Of a DNA stretch of 64,000 bases, positions 1-11,205 are shown piece after piece; position 1 is the stretch's first letter; every line of letters begins with the position of its first letter. Made by a program: the position numbers and the translations under genes. The notes beneath the pieces are model-generated. The model was given only the letters and a program-made list of their open reading frames with translations. It was not told where the DNA came from and did not search any database. Source of the stretch: Isoetes taiwanensis (lineage: Eukaryota > Streptophyta > Lycopodiopsida > Isoetales > Isoetaceae); the NCBI GenBank assembly GCA_021234155.1, contig JAJEKV010000085.1, positions 2,368,896 through 2,432,895 on the forward strand, given 5' to 3'.

Positions 1-480
1 CTCTGGCCGCTTCTTGACCCCGGCCTCCGCTCTCGTTCTCGCCCTCTCCTCTTCTTGTTTCCTTCACCTCTGGTTGTTTTGCCTTTGTCGAGGGAGTCGA
101 GTGGTCTGTTTGGTGCGTGGCCATGTCGATCGGAGGCTTGGTGTCTATCAAGATGATGACTCTATCTAGCTTAAGGGTCTTGGTTCTAAGTCTACGGCTT
201 GGCCATTAATATTATCTAACATTATTACGACTTTAAATCTAATTAAGGATTATAATTCAAACACAAAACGATGCCCGCCCTCGATTGGTTGCACGGGGTT
301 CAACCCTGGGTGGGAGGTTCAATTCCGCCACTTGTGGGAATTCTTTTTAAGATGAGGTTTAAATAGATTAGAAAGCTAATCTAGCTAATTCCTAGGCTGA
401 AATTCGAATTACTAAGTTACTTTTCTAAATTTTTTTTTGACTTTTTAAACGTTTTTGAGATCAATGTCTCACCACGTTGC
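1..480. other. Intergenic stretch without a recognised gene
   Basis: The first 130 bases are pyrimidine-rich. Bases 270-345 contain two GTTCAA-type boxes (about 300 and 329) that resemble the internal B box of tRNA-derived SINEs, but no convincing A box precedes them. No protein similarity was recognised on either strand. Confidence 0.4.
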
Positions 481-504
481 GTTGGATAGGTTTTTTTAAC
501 CAGC

Positions 505-2110
505 TCCATGCTATCTGGGGGCCCTCCACATGACACTGAACCGTGGCGGGTTCCGGTGGGAAGAGTGGAAGGGTCATTTGCGCCCGCCTCCCTCAAGGCC
601 TACCTAGCTGCGGAAGCGTAAACATACATGTCAGTAGCACATACATCAACATCATATGACCATCATGAAGGATGGTCCTCCACATATCTACATAGACAAA
701 GATCAGCACATCACATAGGGAATCCTACCCAAGGCTCAGACTCAAAGGGATGACCGGCGGCTTGGGTCTCCGTGAGTTCATTGCGCATGTAATTCATGGC
801 AATGGATTTGGCTGGCATATGAACATGGCTTAGGGTTGTCCACTCCATCCGCCCCTCCTGTGCACACTTTGCAGAGTAGGCTGAAAAGTGTTGGGACCTG
901 ACTGTAGCCCGCCGGATGCATAGCCAAAAGGGCTATTCCTGGGTTCCATCTCCCCAGTTCCGATGGGGCAGGTAGGGATCACTCCCTCCAGAGGTCTACA
1001 TGCCGACTCAAAGGTGACTAGAGGGCCCTTTGCCCGTATTCGGACCGAACCCATCGGAAAGTGTACACCACTTCACGGGTGTCGAGCCCATGCCTTACCC
1101 GCACTCAGTGGTAAGCCATTAGACCTAGTCACAATGATCCCTGGTAGCACTAACACACCATAGGGATCGTTCAAGAGTCAGAACACGAACCTCCTTCTAA
1201 GCCAGTCTGGCCCCTTCACCCACAACCAGGTGTGGTTCTTGTGCACAGGCCGAATCTACAGTGTGCTAGAGAGGCTACTCTAGGAGCATCTACTACCAAG
1301 CTTGAAGTCTCTACCCCCCCTTCCCAATACAAGGAGTTCACAGAGATACATCATCCATATACATCACAGAAGAACTAAAGAACAAGATCTAATCTATATC
1401 ATAGAGTTAGGTTCTTTAGTTAGAATCTGCTATCTAGAGTTCTAGAGGGCTGCTATGGGCAATTTAAGAGGCTAAACCTACTGATTCGATGGCTGAAATG
1501 GGGTTTAGACTACTAAATTGCCTAAATACCTGATCCTTGAGTTCCTCCTCCTGACCTGAACTCGACCATCCTGCTGAGATGCTCGAATCAAGGAAAACTA
1601 ATGATGATGGGTTCTCTGAGGGCAGTGCGGGGAGGCGGTTTTGGCTCTTGAGGCAGCCAAAGCAGAGCTCTAAAACCCTAGAAACGAAAATGGGCAAGTT
1701 AGGGTTCTCCTACTTAAATAGACAAGGGGTTGGCTAGGGTTTCCAATTATCCCCTTTAGGCATGTGGGATAATTGGGAATGGGCCCACTTGCCTTTAATG
1801 GCTAGGTGGCCAAATGTGCCCACATGGAAATGTGTGCACCCAATTAATGTGTACATTGGAAAATGTGCACATTAATTGCACACTTGGGTATGGCCCACTT
1901 GGCATCAAGTGGCCACATGGAAATGTGTGCCCACATTAATGTGTACATTGGAAAATGTGCACATTAATACTAATGCACATTCTTAGCAAGTTGCCCCCTA
2001 GGGGCTACCCACTTGGCTATCGCCAGCGCATTACCGTCGGTCGGTGGTGGTAATGCGCGTGGCGGACAGGCAAAGATAAAGTCACGCCCCGGGATCAGAT
2101 AATCGTGGCG
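505..2110 (+). mobile_element. LTR-like repeat, copy 1
   Basis: This 1.6 kb segment is colinear with 17110-18567 and, in part, with the reverse complement of 32280-32934. Shared landmarks are the segment around 'gcctacctagctgcggaagc', the stretch near 900-1130 and the 'gttgccccctagg' motif near 1990. It lies directly upstream of a truncated Ty3/gypsy pol (2127 onward), as a 5' LTR would if the internal region up to RNase H had been deleted. Its own 5' terminus (the first ~65 bp of copy 2) is missing. The LTR identity is inferred from the TG start and target duplication of copy 2. No primer-binding site was identified. Confidence 0.6.
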
Positions 2111-2123
2111 GAACGCCACGATT
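2101..2123. repeat. Perfect 10-bp hairpin at the LTR/pol junction
   Basis: Bases 2101-2110 and 2114-2123 are perfect reverse complements around a 3-base loop. The hairpin sits exactly where the LTR-like repeat gives way to the truncated pol sequence. Confidence 0.75.
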
Positions 2124-2126
2124 CGA

Positions 2127-4070
2127 TTGGGCATAGACCATCAGAGCCTCCAATACGTGTTTACGCAACCACATCTCAACGTGCGGCAGCGAAGGTGGAT
2201 GGATTTCCTCGAAGAATATGACTTTGATATAGTGTATAAGCCGGAGAAGCTCAATGTGGTAGCAGATGCGCTTTCAAGGCATCCTCTGACAACAAGAGTC
2301 TACTGCAATGCAATTTCGACGCTCACCAGCGACTTCGGAAAGAAGATCGAAGAAACCTTGCCGACAGATGCAGACTTAGTGTGGGCGAGCTTGTGTAAGG
2401 AGGCAAGAACAGATAAGGAGAGGGAGACCTTCAAGAATTTTAAGAAGGAAGGTAACCTTTTGTACCATAAGAATAAGTTGTGTGTGCCGGAATCATCTGG
2501 AGTGAGAAAATTGATTCACCACGACACCCACAACAGTCCAATAGCTGGCCACGCAGGATTTATGAAGACATATTTCAAAGTGCGCAGCAGTTATTATTGG
2601 CCAGGGATGAAGAAGCAGATAGCTCGCTACATCAAAGAGTGCCCGACTATGTCGCCAGACGGCGGCGAAAGCAGCAACCGAATTCCAGGGGCATTGGAAC
2701 CATTAGCGGTGCCGAACGCTAAGTGGGAAGTCATCAGTATGGACTTCATAACAGGGCTCCAAGGGGGGTTCACCTTGAAAATTCGTATGAACCATCTGAG
2801 TTATAAGAAATGGGTTATTTTTGGAGAGCTTTCGTACGAAAATATATGGAAAGGGGTGGTTTTTATCACATTTTGCAATATTTTAAGCCTGTACATTTTT
2901 TATATGGATATTTTTCTAGTTCTTTTGGACCGTATACTATGGGTTTTCTTGCTACCCTAATAACGCAGATGGCATGTCCATATTGTATATAGGTGAATCT
3001 CGGCGTGGCTCCCCGGGGCAAAGCAAGAGGAAGAGATGCCCTAATGGCTGTGGTCGACAAGTTGTCAAAGATGGCACACTTTGTGCCTTGTAGGACTACC
3101 GACTTAGCGGCTCTCTTCACCAAGGAAATCTTCAGGCTCCATGGCATGCCAAGAGAGATCATCTCCGACAGAGACCCGAAGTTCATGAGTGCCTTTTGGC
3201 GGGGATCTTTTGCAACGATCGGGCGAAGTTGTCCATGAGCACGGCCTATCATCCTCAGACGGATGGGCAAACAGAACGGACCAACAGAATTTTGGAAGAT
3301 ATGCTAAGAAACTATGTCTGGAACAAGCAGAGTAAGTGGGAAGATTATATTCACTTAGTTGAGTTAAACATTATAATAGCACCAAGCGAGGAATCATCCC
3401 GGATGTGGCGGATTCATGATCAACAACTCGACTACCAATATCTAACTCGCATTAATTTGGCACAATCGCGTGTCAAAAGTAGAGGTTTCACAAAGAAATG
3501 TTGGCCGGACGCGCGGCGGTGGTAGAAGAGGTCCGAGGATATCTTCTGGCAGCAAGGAGTCGACAAAAGAGCGTCGCCGACAAGCATCGGATGGTCAGAG
3601 AGTTCCAGGTTGGCGACAACGTCTGGCTCAAGATCAAAGTGAAGCAGGCGACGCTCCGCATCGGAAATTGTAAGAAGCTTGCTCCAAGGTGGGCTGGGCC
3701 TTTCAGAATAACCAAGAGAGTAGGTAACCAATCCTACAAGTTAGAGCTGCCAGCACACCTAAAAATTCATAAAGTCTTCGACGTGAGTTTGTTGAAGAAG
3801 CATACTCCAAATTCAGAAGAAGTCTTGGACACACCAACGTTGTTGGAAATGACAGAAGAGCAGCTGGAGATAGTTTCAGAATTGATTCTTGATAAAGCCT
3901 TCAAGAAAACAAGGAGATCAGAGTTTCTCTAATATTTGGTCAAGTGGAAACACTTGCCGGTGGAAGACGTGACATGGGTACTTAAGAAGGACCTAATGAG
4001 GCAGTACCCGCAGTTTATGGAGCAATGGGACGGCAAGGTCATCTCCGAAGAAATCGGCTCAGGCATGTCG
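2127..4070 (+). pseudogene. Ty3/gypsy chromovirus pol remnant (RNase H end, integrase, chromodomain)
   Basis: The reading frame opens inside the RNase H C-terminus (DHQSLQYVFTQP, then RQRRWMDFLEEYDFDI and DALSRHP). It continues into integrase with the HHCC-type region (HHDTHNSPIAGHAG, YYWPGMKK, ending IKEC), the catalytic-core motifs SMDFITGL and SDRDPKFM, and [13 protein letters not shown]. It ends with KVFDVSLLKKH and, in a shifted frame near 3937-3980, a chromodomain-like LVKWKHLPVEDVTW. The chromodomain marks the chromovirus branch of Ty3/gypsy. Gag, protease and reverse transcriptase are absent. The core is broken by an insertion at 2761-3006 and by frameshifts near 3230 and 3390-3500, so it is non-functional. 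No 3' LTR was seen after 4080. Confidence 0.9.
2761..3006. mobile_element. Short AT-rich insertion inside integrase (MITE-like)
   Basis: The integrase reading is interrupted after MDFITGL and resumes at [17 protein letters not shown]. The intervening ~246 bp is AT-rich and unlike pol. It is bordered by GGCTCC on both sides (2755-2760 and 3007-3012), a possible target duplication. Near the ends lie inverted copies of TTCACCT (2768) and AGGTGAA (2991). Exact boundaries and the transposon family are uncertain. Confidence 0.45.
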
Positions 4071-4089
4071 ATTTGTGTTTAGATTAATT

Positions 4090-5800
4090 GATGTGTAGTT
4101 AAGATTAATCTATGCATGCAGCCTATGCTAGGTATGGGTTGCATGCATTGTTACCGATGATGGGACCACTACGGTGATCTCTAGGACGTGGTGTAATGTC
4201 ATTGTAGACATGACCGTGGTTTTGCTTGGATGAGTTGAAAGGTAGATTAAAAAGTCTACTTCCGTCTCACAGAAGTAGATAACCTCGAGAGATAAGAGGT
4301 CATTCAGGCATGCATTGATAGGAAAGCACCTCTGTTGAAGGTTTTCCTGGACAAAACCCTCAACCTCAAGGTATAGGACCTCCAGGTTGCTATAGGCAAC
4401 CACTCTGTAGAGAATTCTGTAAATACTATGCTCAAGAACCCAAATAAATAAGTTTCCCTAAACAGAAAAAAACCAATCACAGCAAAAAACTTGCCCTGGA
4501 AAAATCTTTGAGAGTTTTTCAATGAATCCAATCCACAAAGCTTCTAGACAATATGCTTGATTAGTATACCGAAGTCTGTTTGCAAATTCCTCAAGCTTCT
4601 TTATGGAATTGAGCTTACTGACCAAGTCAATTTTGAGTCAATATCCCAACCCGAGAGCTTGTTTTGCCAGCTCTTGAGATCGAACCTTTTTTCTTGTTTT
4701 GGCAACTGATTTAACCTCTAATGACTCTGCAAACTAAGTGCATACATATCACAAGGGCGATTGGCAACTATTTTTGTGGGGAAAAGTGTTTTGTCAGCTA
4801 ATACAGTTTTTTATTCAAGAATGAACAGGCAGATGGTTTCTAGGGGCATGTTTTAACAATTTTTTGGGATGTTGCTAACTATATAGTGACCCTATGATGC
4901 AAGAAACCAACTCAGATGTTGCCAGTAATCTCTATTTTCTGTGTTTTATGGACTTTTAGCATAAAGGAATAAGAATTCAAACTGTTAAATGACAATAGTA
5001 CTTACCAAGGTCAGATTTTCTCTCATTTGAATTTCCCAAGCTCACAGTCTTGGGCACAGGATCCAAAAAAATCATAAGAAGGTAAACAATCGGGTTTTTT
5101 GCATCAAATTCAAATAAACTTCATGCAAGGCAGGCCATTCTTCGCTAGATACTTTCAAATCCGGTACATGGAGTAACTCAGACGTCAGAATTTCGCATAG
5201 AAGTCGACGACCTTGTTTCAGAATGTATTCCCCCTTTTATTTCCTTATTTCCGGCACATTCTTGGCATCTGAGTTTGTTTGGTTTTGGCTTATGTGTGTT
5301 GTGAGGTTTCTTGAAGCAGAAGGATACAAACAGAGATGTTTGGCTCATGATTATCAGGTCAGGTCCACCGGAGAGGTCGGATCTTGGCCTGACCTTTTTA
5401 GGTCAACAATTTTCGCGGAGGAACAATATCCCACAGGCCTTCTTCAAAAATTAATCCCAGGACAACGTGGCGCATGGGGATTGGATGAAATCATACCTAG
5501 GCCAAGGATCCATAAAAATAATTGTTCTCCCATATTTTCTTTCTAGATGGTATGACCTTGGAGCTTTGGACACGTGGTAAGTGTAGAGTATGGGTAAGCA
5601 ACCAAAAGTGACGTGGCATGGGAGGACTTGGCATGTGGTGATTTGGTAGAATTTTCCTCATGATCTGGCGGGACTGCCGCAACTCCCCACACTTCAAGAA
5701 CAACCGCTTTCGGTGACTCACCGCTCGGCGGCCGCGAGAAAGATGCTTTTGGGGAGGCGGCTCACGGCAAGCCTCGAGCACCACCACCTTTCCCCGCAAC
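4090..5800. other. Intergenic stretch without a recognised gene
   Basis: Only short unrelated open frames occur on both strands (up to about 124 codons). None shows a recognisable domain, and no LTR similarity to 505-2110 is present. I see nothing that supports a gene. Confidence 0.4.
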
Positions 5801-5819
5801 CGATGGTTTGATGATGAGT

Positions 5820-8202
5820 GTCGGAGCTCAAACGCACACTCAGGGCAAGTCATCGATCCCATCTCGCCCACAGGCGTCAGTCAATACCGTTCCTTTCTCA
5901 AGAACAAGAAGGCGGATACCTCGCAGAGCATCAGCGAATGAGATGTTTGGTCTCCGGACCGCACCCAGTGACGATACGGAGAAGGGTCTTGAGCAAGCCC
6001 GCATTGACCCACGGGGGGAACATCACCCCGAGCAATGGAGTGCAGATTTGCAATTTGTAGAGGATTTTCGGGGCGGGCACCATCCCTCCACAGATAGGCA
6101 TGGCTCGGTTATCACAGAGGGGATGTCATCATGGGCCCTACAGCCCTAGCTAATGGGAAGGCGGCCAGATTTAGATGGCATGCTGGCAGAGCTTCAAATG
6201 GGTGGGCCTCCACGGTGCCTATTCTCACGGCATTGTTCAATAAAGCATTGAGAAGGCTTCCCCACATAATGGACCACTAGTAGAGTAGTGCCCATATACA
6301 AAGCGAGGGGACCCTCAATGTCCGCCAACTACCGCACTATTATGGTCAGCTCTCTCTTTTACCGTTGTTGGGGCATCCTTGAGCAGGGGGTGACAATATG
6401 GGCAAAGAGGAAACGGAGGTGCGAGCTCTTACATGGCAGGTTTTCGCCCGCACATTCCACCATTGATCATATCTTCACTCTGCGCATTGATTGAAGATAG
6501 CGGGAATCGCCGGCGTAACATCGCTTGTTGTTTCGTGGATTTTGCAAAGGCATTCGACCGCATTACCCGCAATAAGCTATGGGGACGCATTGCGCACCGG
6601 GACCCCCACGGACTTTGTAATGCAAAGATATAGGTCGCATCTGAGGCATGCTTCGGCCGTATCACATCGAAGACCCAATGCCGGTGACCGGTAGCATTGG
6701 AGTCGCGTCGGGGTTGCCCCCCTCTCCCCACACTCTTTGGCCACGTACATTGATCGGTTGGAAGATTGGCTCTCTCGAGCATGGAGGTGGCGCACATATC
6801 ATGCATCACACAATCCAACTCATATATCCGACGATGTCAACCTCATGGCCTATACTCCGGAGGACATGCAACGCCACTGGATGCTCTTGACACTTTTTGC
6901 CAATTCGGCATGCAAGTTAACTTGGCCAAAACTAGGGTGCTGCTAGTTGCATCATCCCGTCAGCCAAGGCTTCCCACATTCACTTACCAGGGGCAAGAGG
7001 TAGAGGTGGCTCCGACCTACAAGTACTTGGGGATTGAGTTCTCAACTACCACCCATTGGGATGCGGCTATCAGGTTGCGGGTCACTGCGGGTTGGAAAGC
7101 ACTATATGCCATGCAGAACAACAGCCACAAGGCAGAGTTGTATGCCTGGGGTCACCAGTCACATTTGTTTCGGGCCTTGGTTGAGCCGCCCTTTGTATGG
7201 GGCGAAGTTTGGGGTCGGTGATATCCCTCAACACACGGAATGACCTCGGCGGTCGCGTATAGGCCTTCTTGGCGCAGGCCCGGGGTGAAGTCCACAGTTC
7301 CGTACCAGATCCTACTCCAGGAGACAGGATTTCTACCCCTTCAACGGGCTGCATTGGAACGCCATATCGTTTACTTCCAAAAGGTGGTCGCTATGGCTGA
7401 TACACGCTTGCCCCGCCTTGCTTTGGCCACGGCAATGGGTCCCCAACGCCTGAAATCCTGCTGGAAAGACAAGCAGGCTCAGTGGTTCTCACGCTGGGGT
7501 GTGCAGGCAAACAGATGTGTCCAGGTCAGGACAAAGAAAGATCGCGAGGCACTTAAACTATACCTTGATGCTACTTTCCTTCGCAGGCTGTGGGATGCAG
7601 AGGCTCTGACACATGTTAAGCCGGGCACACTATCGGCACAAGTCAATCCTAGGCTCACAAGAGGCCCACACGAGCATTTTGTACACCCGGCTACCCATGA
7701 AGAAACGCAGTTTATAGCTTCCATTAAGACGGGGGCACATCGCCTCGCGATTGAAAAGAGGCGTTGGGCTCGCGGAAGCACGGGGAGCAAAGGCTTTGCG
7801 GTGTTGCCACCGGTGGCGATTGAGGATGAATGTCATGCCCTCCGGACACTGCCCAAAGATTTTGCCCATATCCGGAGCGCGATATGTTCGATTACTAGTG
7901 CCTGGCCAGCCGTTGCATCAGTTATTGGCTACGGCGTCAGTGGGTTTGTTGGGGTCATACCTCCAGGAGGTTATGGATGCCTGACTTCGTTTTGTGTCCT
8001 ACTGGGGCCGGTATTGAACTGTCCTATGCGATTATGCAGGTGCCCGGCTTATTATCGCTAAGGTTTTTCCCTCGAAAACCCCGCCGGTGAGGGGTTTTAA
8101 TCACAAGAATATGCTTGTTTGCTCTCTTTTGTTTGGGTCCCATAGGCCAATTGGTCTCCGTGGACGCTAAAAACCTATTCTATTCTATTCTATTCTCTAG
8201 TC
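5820..8202 (+). mobile_element. LINE retrotransposon, ATTCT-tail family, copy 1 (decayed reverse transcriptase)
   Basis: Frameshifted fragments spell a non-LTR reverse transcriptase: a fingers region near 6150-6360 (VPIYKARG, SANYRTIMVSS), FGFRP-like AGFRPHIPP near 6435, the palm motif CCFVDFAKAFDRI near 6525, GVASGLPPSP near 6700, and an active-site box decayed to SDDVNLMAY near 6830, followed by QVNLAKTRVLLV. A continuous C-terminal frame occupies 7240-8061. The 3' end has a GGTTTTTCCC hairpin region (8060-8100), the motif TTGGTCTCCGTGGACG, and a tail of ATTCT repeats (8176-8200). Copies of this end recur at 23165 and 60690, so this is a family. The 5' end is not defined; no endonuclease domain was recognised. 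Confidence 0.8.
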
Positions 8203-8570
8203 AAAATTTTGTGAGATGAAAGAAGGAATATGATGTGTGATGAGGTGGCTAATTCTTGGTGGGGTAGATGATGACATGGCATGGTGACATGGCAAAAATC
8301 TTTTCTCCTAGTCAACAACTTGTGTGAAATGGAAAACAAAATGATAGCTGACATGTATGGTGAGGTGGCATTTTTGGTGAGTTGGATGGTAATATGGCAC
8401 AATTATATGCACTTTGGGTATACAACCTTGATAATGCTTAAGCCAAATTGACCAAGTAACTTTGTAATGGAGATGAGTGTTTGAAAACAAAATGGTGGAT
8501 GACATGTATGGTGAGGTGGCATGGTTGGTGAGGTGGATGATGATGTGGCATAATTATATGCACTTTTGGC
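8197..8570 (+). repeat. Degenerate tandem repeat, three units of about 110-170 bp
   Basis: Three diverged units share the order 'agtcaa...ttgtg', 'gaaaacaaaatg', 'gacatgtatggtgaggtggc' and 'gatgatg..atggca'. They begin near 8197, 8305 and 8445. The last two units also share 'aattatatgcacttt'. No coding potential was recognised. Confidence 0.6.
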
Positions 8571-8744
8571 ATGAAATCTTAATATAACTTCCGGTTAGCT
8601 TGGTTTGCACAAAGCCTTTAGCAAATGGGCTTAATCGACAATTTACACCTACACAGGTTTGGGTTTGAGCAGCTCGGCACATTTTAGGCATATGCTAACA
8701 TATACCATGAATATGCCAAAAACCCACATAACCAAGGGATTGCC

Positions 8745-9385
8745 CCCCTGGGGCAACCCAAAAATGGCACAGAAAAAGGGAAAGAGAGAAAGGGCTGGGA
8801 TAGGAAGAAAAGGGAAGGGAAAAATGTCATCGGAAAAGGGAAAGGGAAACGAAGGGGAGGGGAGAAAAGGAAAATGGAAAAAGGTAAAAGGAAAGGCGAA
8901 ACAGGGAGGGGAAAAAAGGGAAGGGGGGAAATAGAAAAAAGGAAAAGCAGGGAATGGGTAAATGGAAAAGGAATACATGAAAAAAAAAGGGAGAAAAGAA
9001 TTGAATCAATTTGAAAAAAGAGAGAATGTGAAAAAGGGAACTGTGGGGAAGAGCAAACGAAAAAAAAGGAAAAGGGAAAAAATAAGGATAAAATGGGAAA
9101 ATAGGAAGGGGATAGGAGGGAAAGAAAAAAAATGAAAATAAGTTAAAAAAGAAAAAAGGGAAAAGGGAGGAGAAAAGGGGAAACAGAAATTAGAGAAAAA
9201 GGAAATGCGAAGTTAGAAAAGGAAAAACGGGGCATAGAAAAACAAAAAGGGAAAAAGGGGGATGGGGGAGATGGGATAGTGAAAAAAGAAAAAAAAAAAA
9301 GGTAAAAGAGGAAAAAAAAGAAGAAACATGGAAGAAACAAAAAGTAAGAAAATGCAAAAAGAAAAAGGAAAAAAAAGGAAGGGGA
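8745..9385 (+). repeat. Long polypurine tract (GGGAAA-rich)
   Basis: About 640 bases are almost entirely A and G on the plus strand, built of irregular runs such as ggaaaaggg and gggaaaaagg. The Phe/Pro/Ser-rich and Lys/Gly-rich open frames here are artefacts of composition. Confidence 0.85.
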
Positions 9386-9399
9386 AGTCAAAATGTGGT

Positions 9400-11000
9400 T
9401 GAATGCTCTTAATTATTTGATTTTAATAATGCAAATTCAATTAACAATCGTTTAGTGTTCTTAGCTATGCCCAGCAATGCTGGGCTCCATTTCTAGTAAG
9501 CTATAAAGATTTGGCTTGGATATTTCGTTTCAATGGCTTGGCATAAATATTTCTGACTTTATTTTTCTTTCTCTTGCTTCGACAGCCACTCCCCAAGCAC
9601 CACCATATCACATGACCCCATTGGAATTGACTTGGTGGTGATTAAGGGACGTCTAAACCTCTTAATCCTTATTTTGGCCTAAGATCAACGACCCTATTGC
9701 AATCTGACTTGGGGGTGATTGAAGGAGGTTCAACCTCTTAATCCTTATTTTCCCTTGTCAGTTGGTAGCTAAGCTCCCAATAGGTGGCTAAATTTGGTTT
9801 CCTCTTATATAAGTTCATAGATGTACATTGTTGTATGCACATAAATGATGGGATAACGTAGCAAGCGAACTATTGTTTAAAAAGTTTTTGCAACAAATGT
9901 AGTGCATGTTTTGGACAATGCCAAAGACAAAAACACAAGTACCTTTTATAGTGGTTCCTTATTTTGTTATTATCATCCCCAGTTTTTGTGCCTCAGTATT
10001 CCTGTAAATAACTTTTACCTTATAAACTTGTGTATGGGTAAATAGAATCCGGTTTTGCTTTCTTTTGGAAAGACAATTGTTTGATTAATGTGAATTCATC
10101 ATTACATATGTCGACCAATTTGTGGGCGACTACAAAGTGCTTTGACACGTTTCTATCTATTTTTCCTAGTAGCCTAGCATTTCGACTCCACTGCTGCATT
10201 ATTGAAAGGCGCATATCGCTCGACTATAGACAGGCGATGTCTCGTCTCCATGAAGAGACCGAAGAGGTGGCAAATTCGCCGGTTCGAGAAACTATTGCAA
10301 TGTTTTCTTCAACGACCTCTTTTTGTCATTGCGGTCTGGAGTAATTTGATGGTGCAGCTATTGGGTGATTCTGGTCTGCAAGCTTTGGTTTTCAAGTCAT
10401 CGATTTTACTCATAACAGTGTAAATTCCTCTTATTCCCCTCTTCTTCAGATATTTACATATCACTAGCTTTACAAAGCTTCTATGACCTTGTTGCTGCTT
10501 CAAGTGCTCCATTCTTCTATGTTTTTCTTACTAAACAATTTAATGTAAGGTCATAGATCACTAGATCAGACCCTCTCTTCCCTAGCATTATCCTCTTTCT
10601 ATGTACATAAAATGCCAGCTATTCTACAGGCTGTCAAAAATGGTCAAAGATCAAAACTCCATCTCCTCGTACCTGGCCCTTGAACCTTCTTCATAGAATA
10701 CATGATTTGAAAGAAGTCAATGCACAATTATGCGTAGAGCTGGTTTCTGTGCGGCCAAGACAAAGAAAACATTTAGTCGTATATTCCCCTTCAAGATTCC
10801 AGGTACAGAAAATGCTCAAAATGCATTTATTTTACCTTATGGTTTGAATCTTTGGTATGCATTCTTGACATGTTTTGTGCTTCTAAGACAGGTTCCCTTT
10901 CAAAACTACCCAGCATTGTCTCACCATCAAAATCGTTGTAAGCATCTTTGTCATTACTCCTTAAAATGTGCACGTTGTAATTTACCTGCAAAACATGTAT
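9400..11000. other. Intergenic stretch with a short tandem duplication
   Basis: Bases 9615-9690 and 9690-9765 are two diverged copies sharing 'ggtgatt' and 'cctcttaatccttatttt'. Apart from this I recognise nothing; short open frames at 10081-10423 and 10730-11002 have no identifiable domain. The end near 11000 may contain the 3' part of the phosphatase gene that follows. Confidence 0.4.
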
Positions 11001-11205
11001 AGAATGCTTAGACGCAGACCATGACCATCTTTGCTAAGTTCCTATTTCTAGCAGTCACGATGTTTCCAAGCTTCTTAGATTGAGGAAGATAGCATATTCC
11101 TTTTATCAAGATAGGCTCTGGAATTGCTACTAAGAAATTTAGAAATAAGATATAAGTGTCATTTTCATCAGTCCCAGACGTAAGATGTGTCTTTAGAAAA
11201 ATTAC

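Noticed and set aside
270-345. Possible tRNA gene from two GTTCAA boxes
   Set aside because: No clover-leaf could be drawn and no A box lies at the right distance. At best it is a SINE fragment.
8649-9391. Phe/Pro/Ser-rich minus-strand frames that look like membrane proteins
   Set aside because: They are translations of the polypurine tract. Hydrophobicity arises from TTT/CTT/CCC codons, not from a selected protein.
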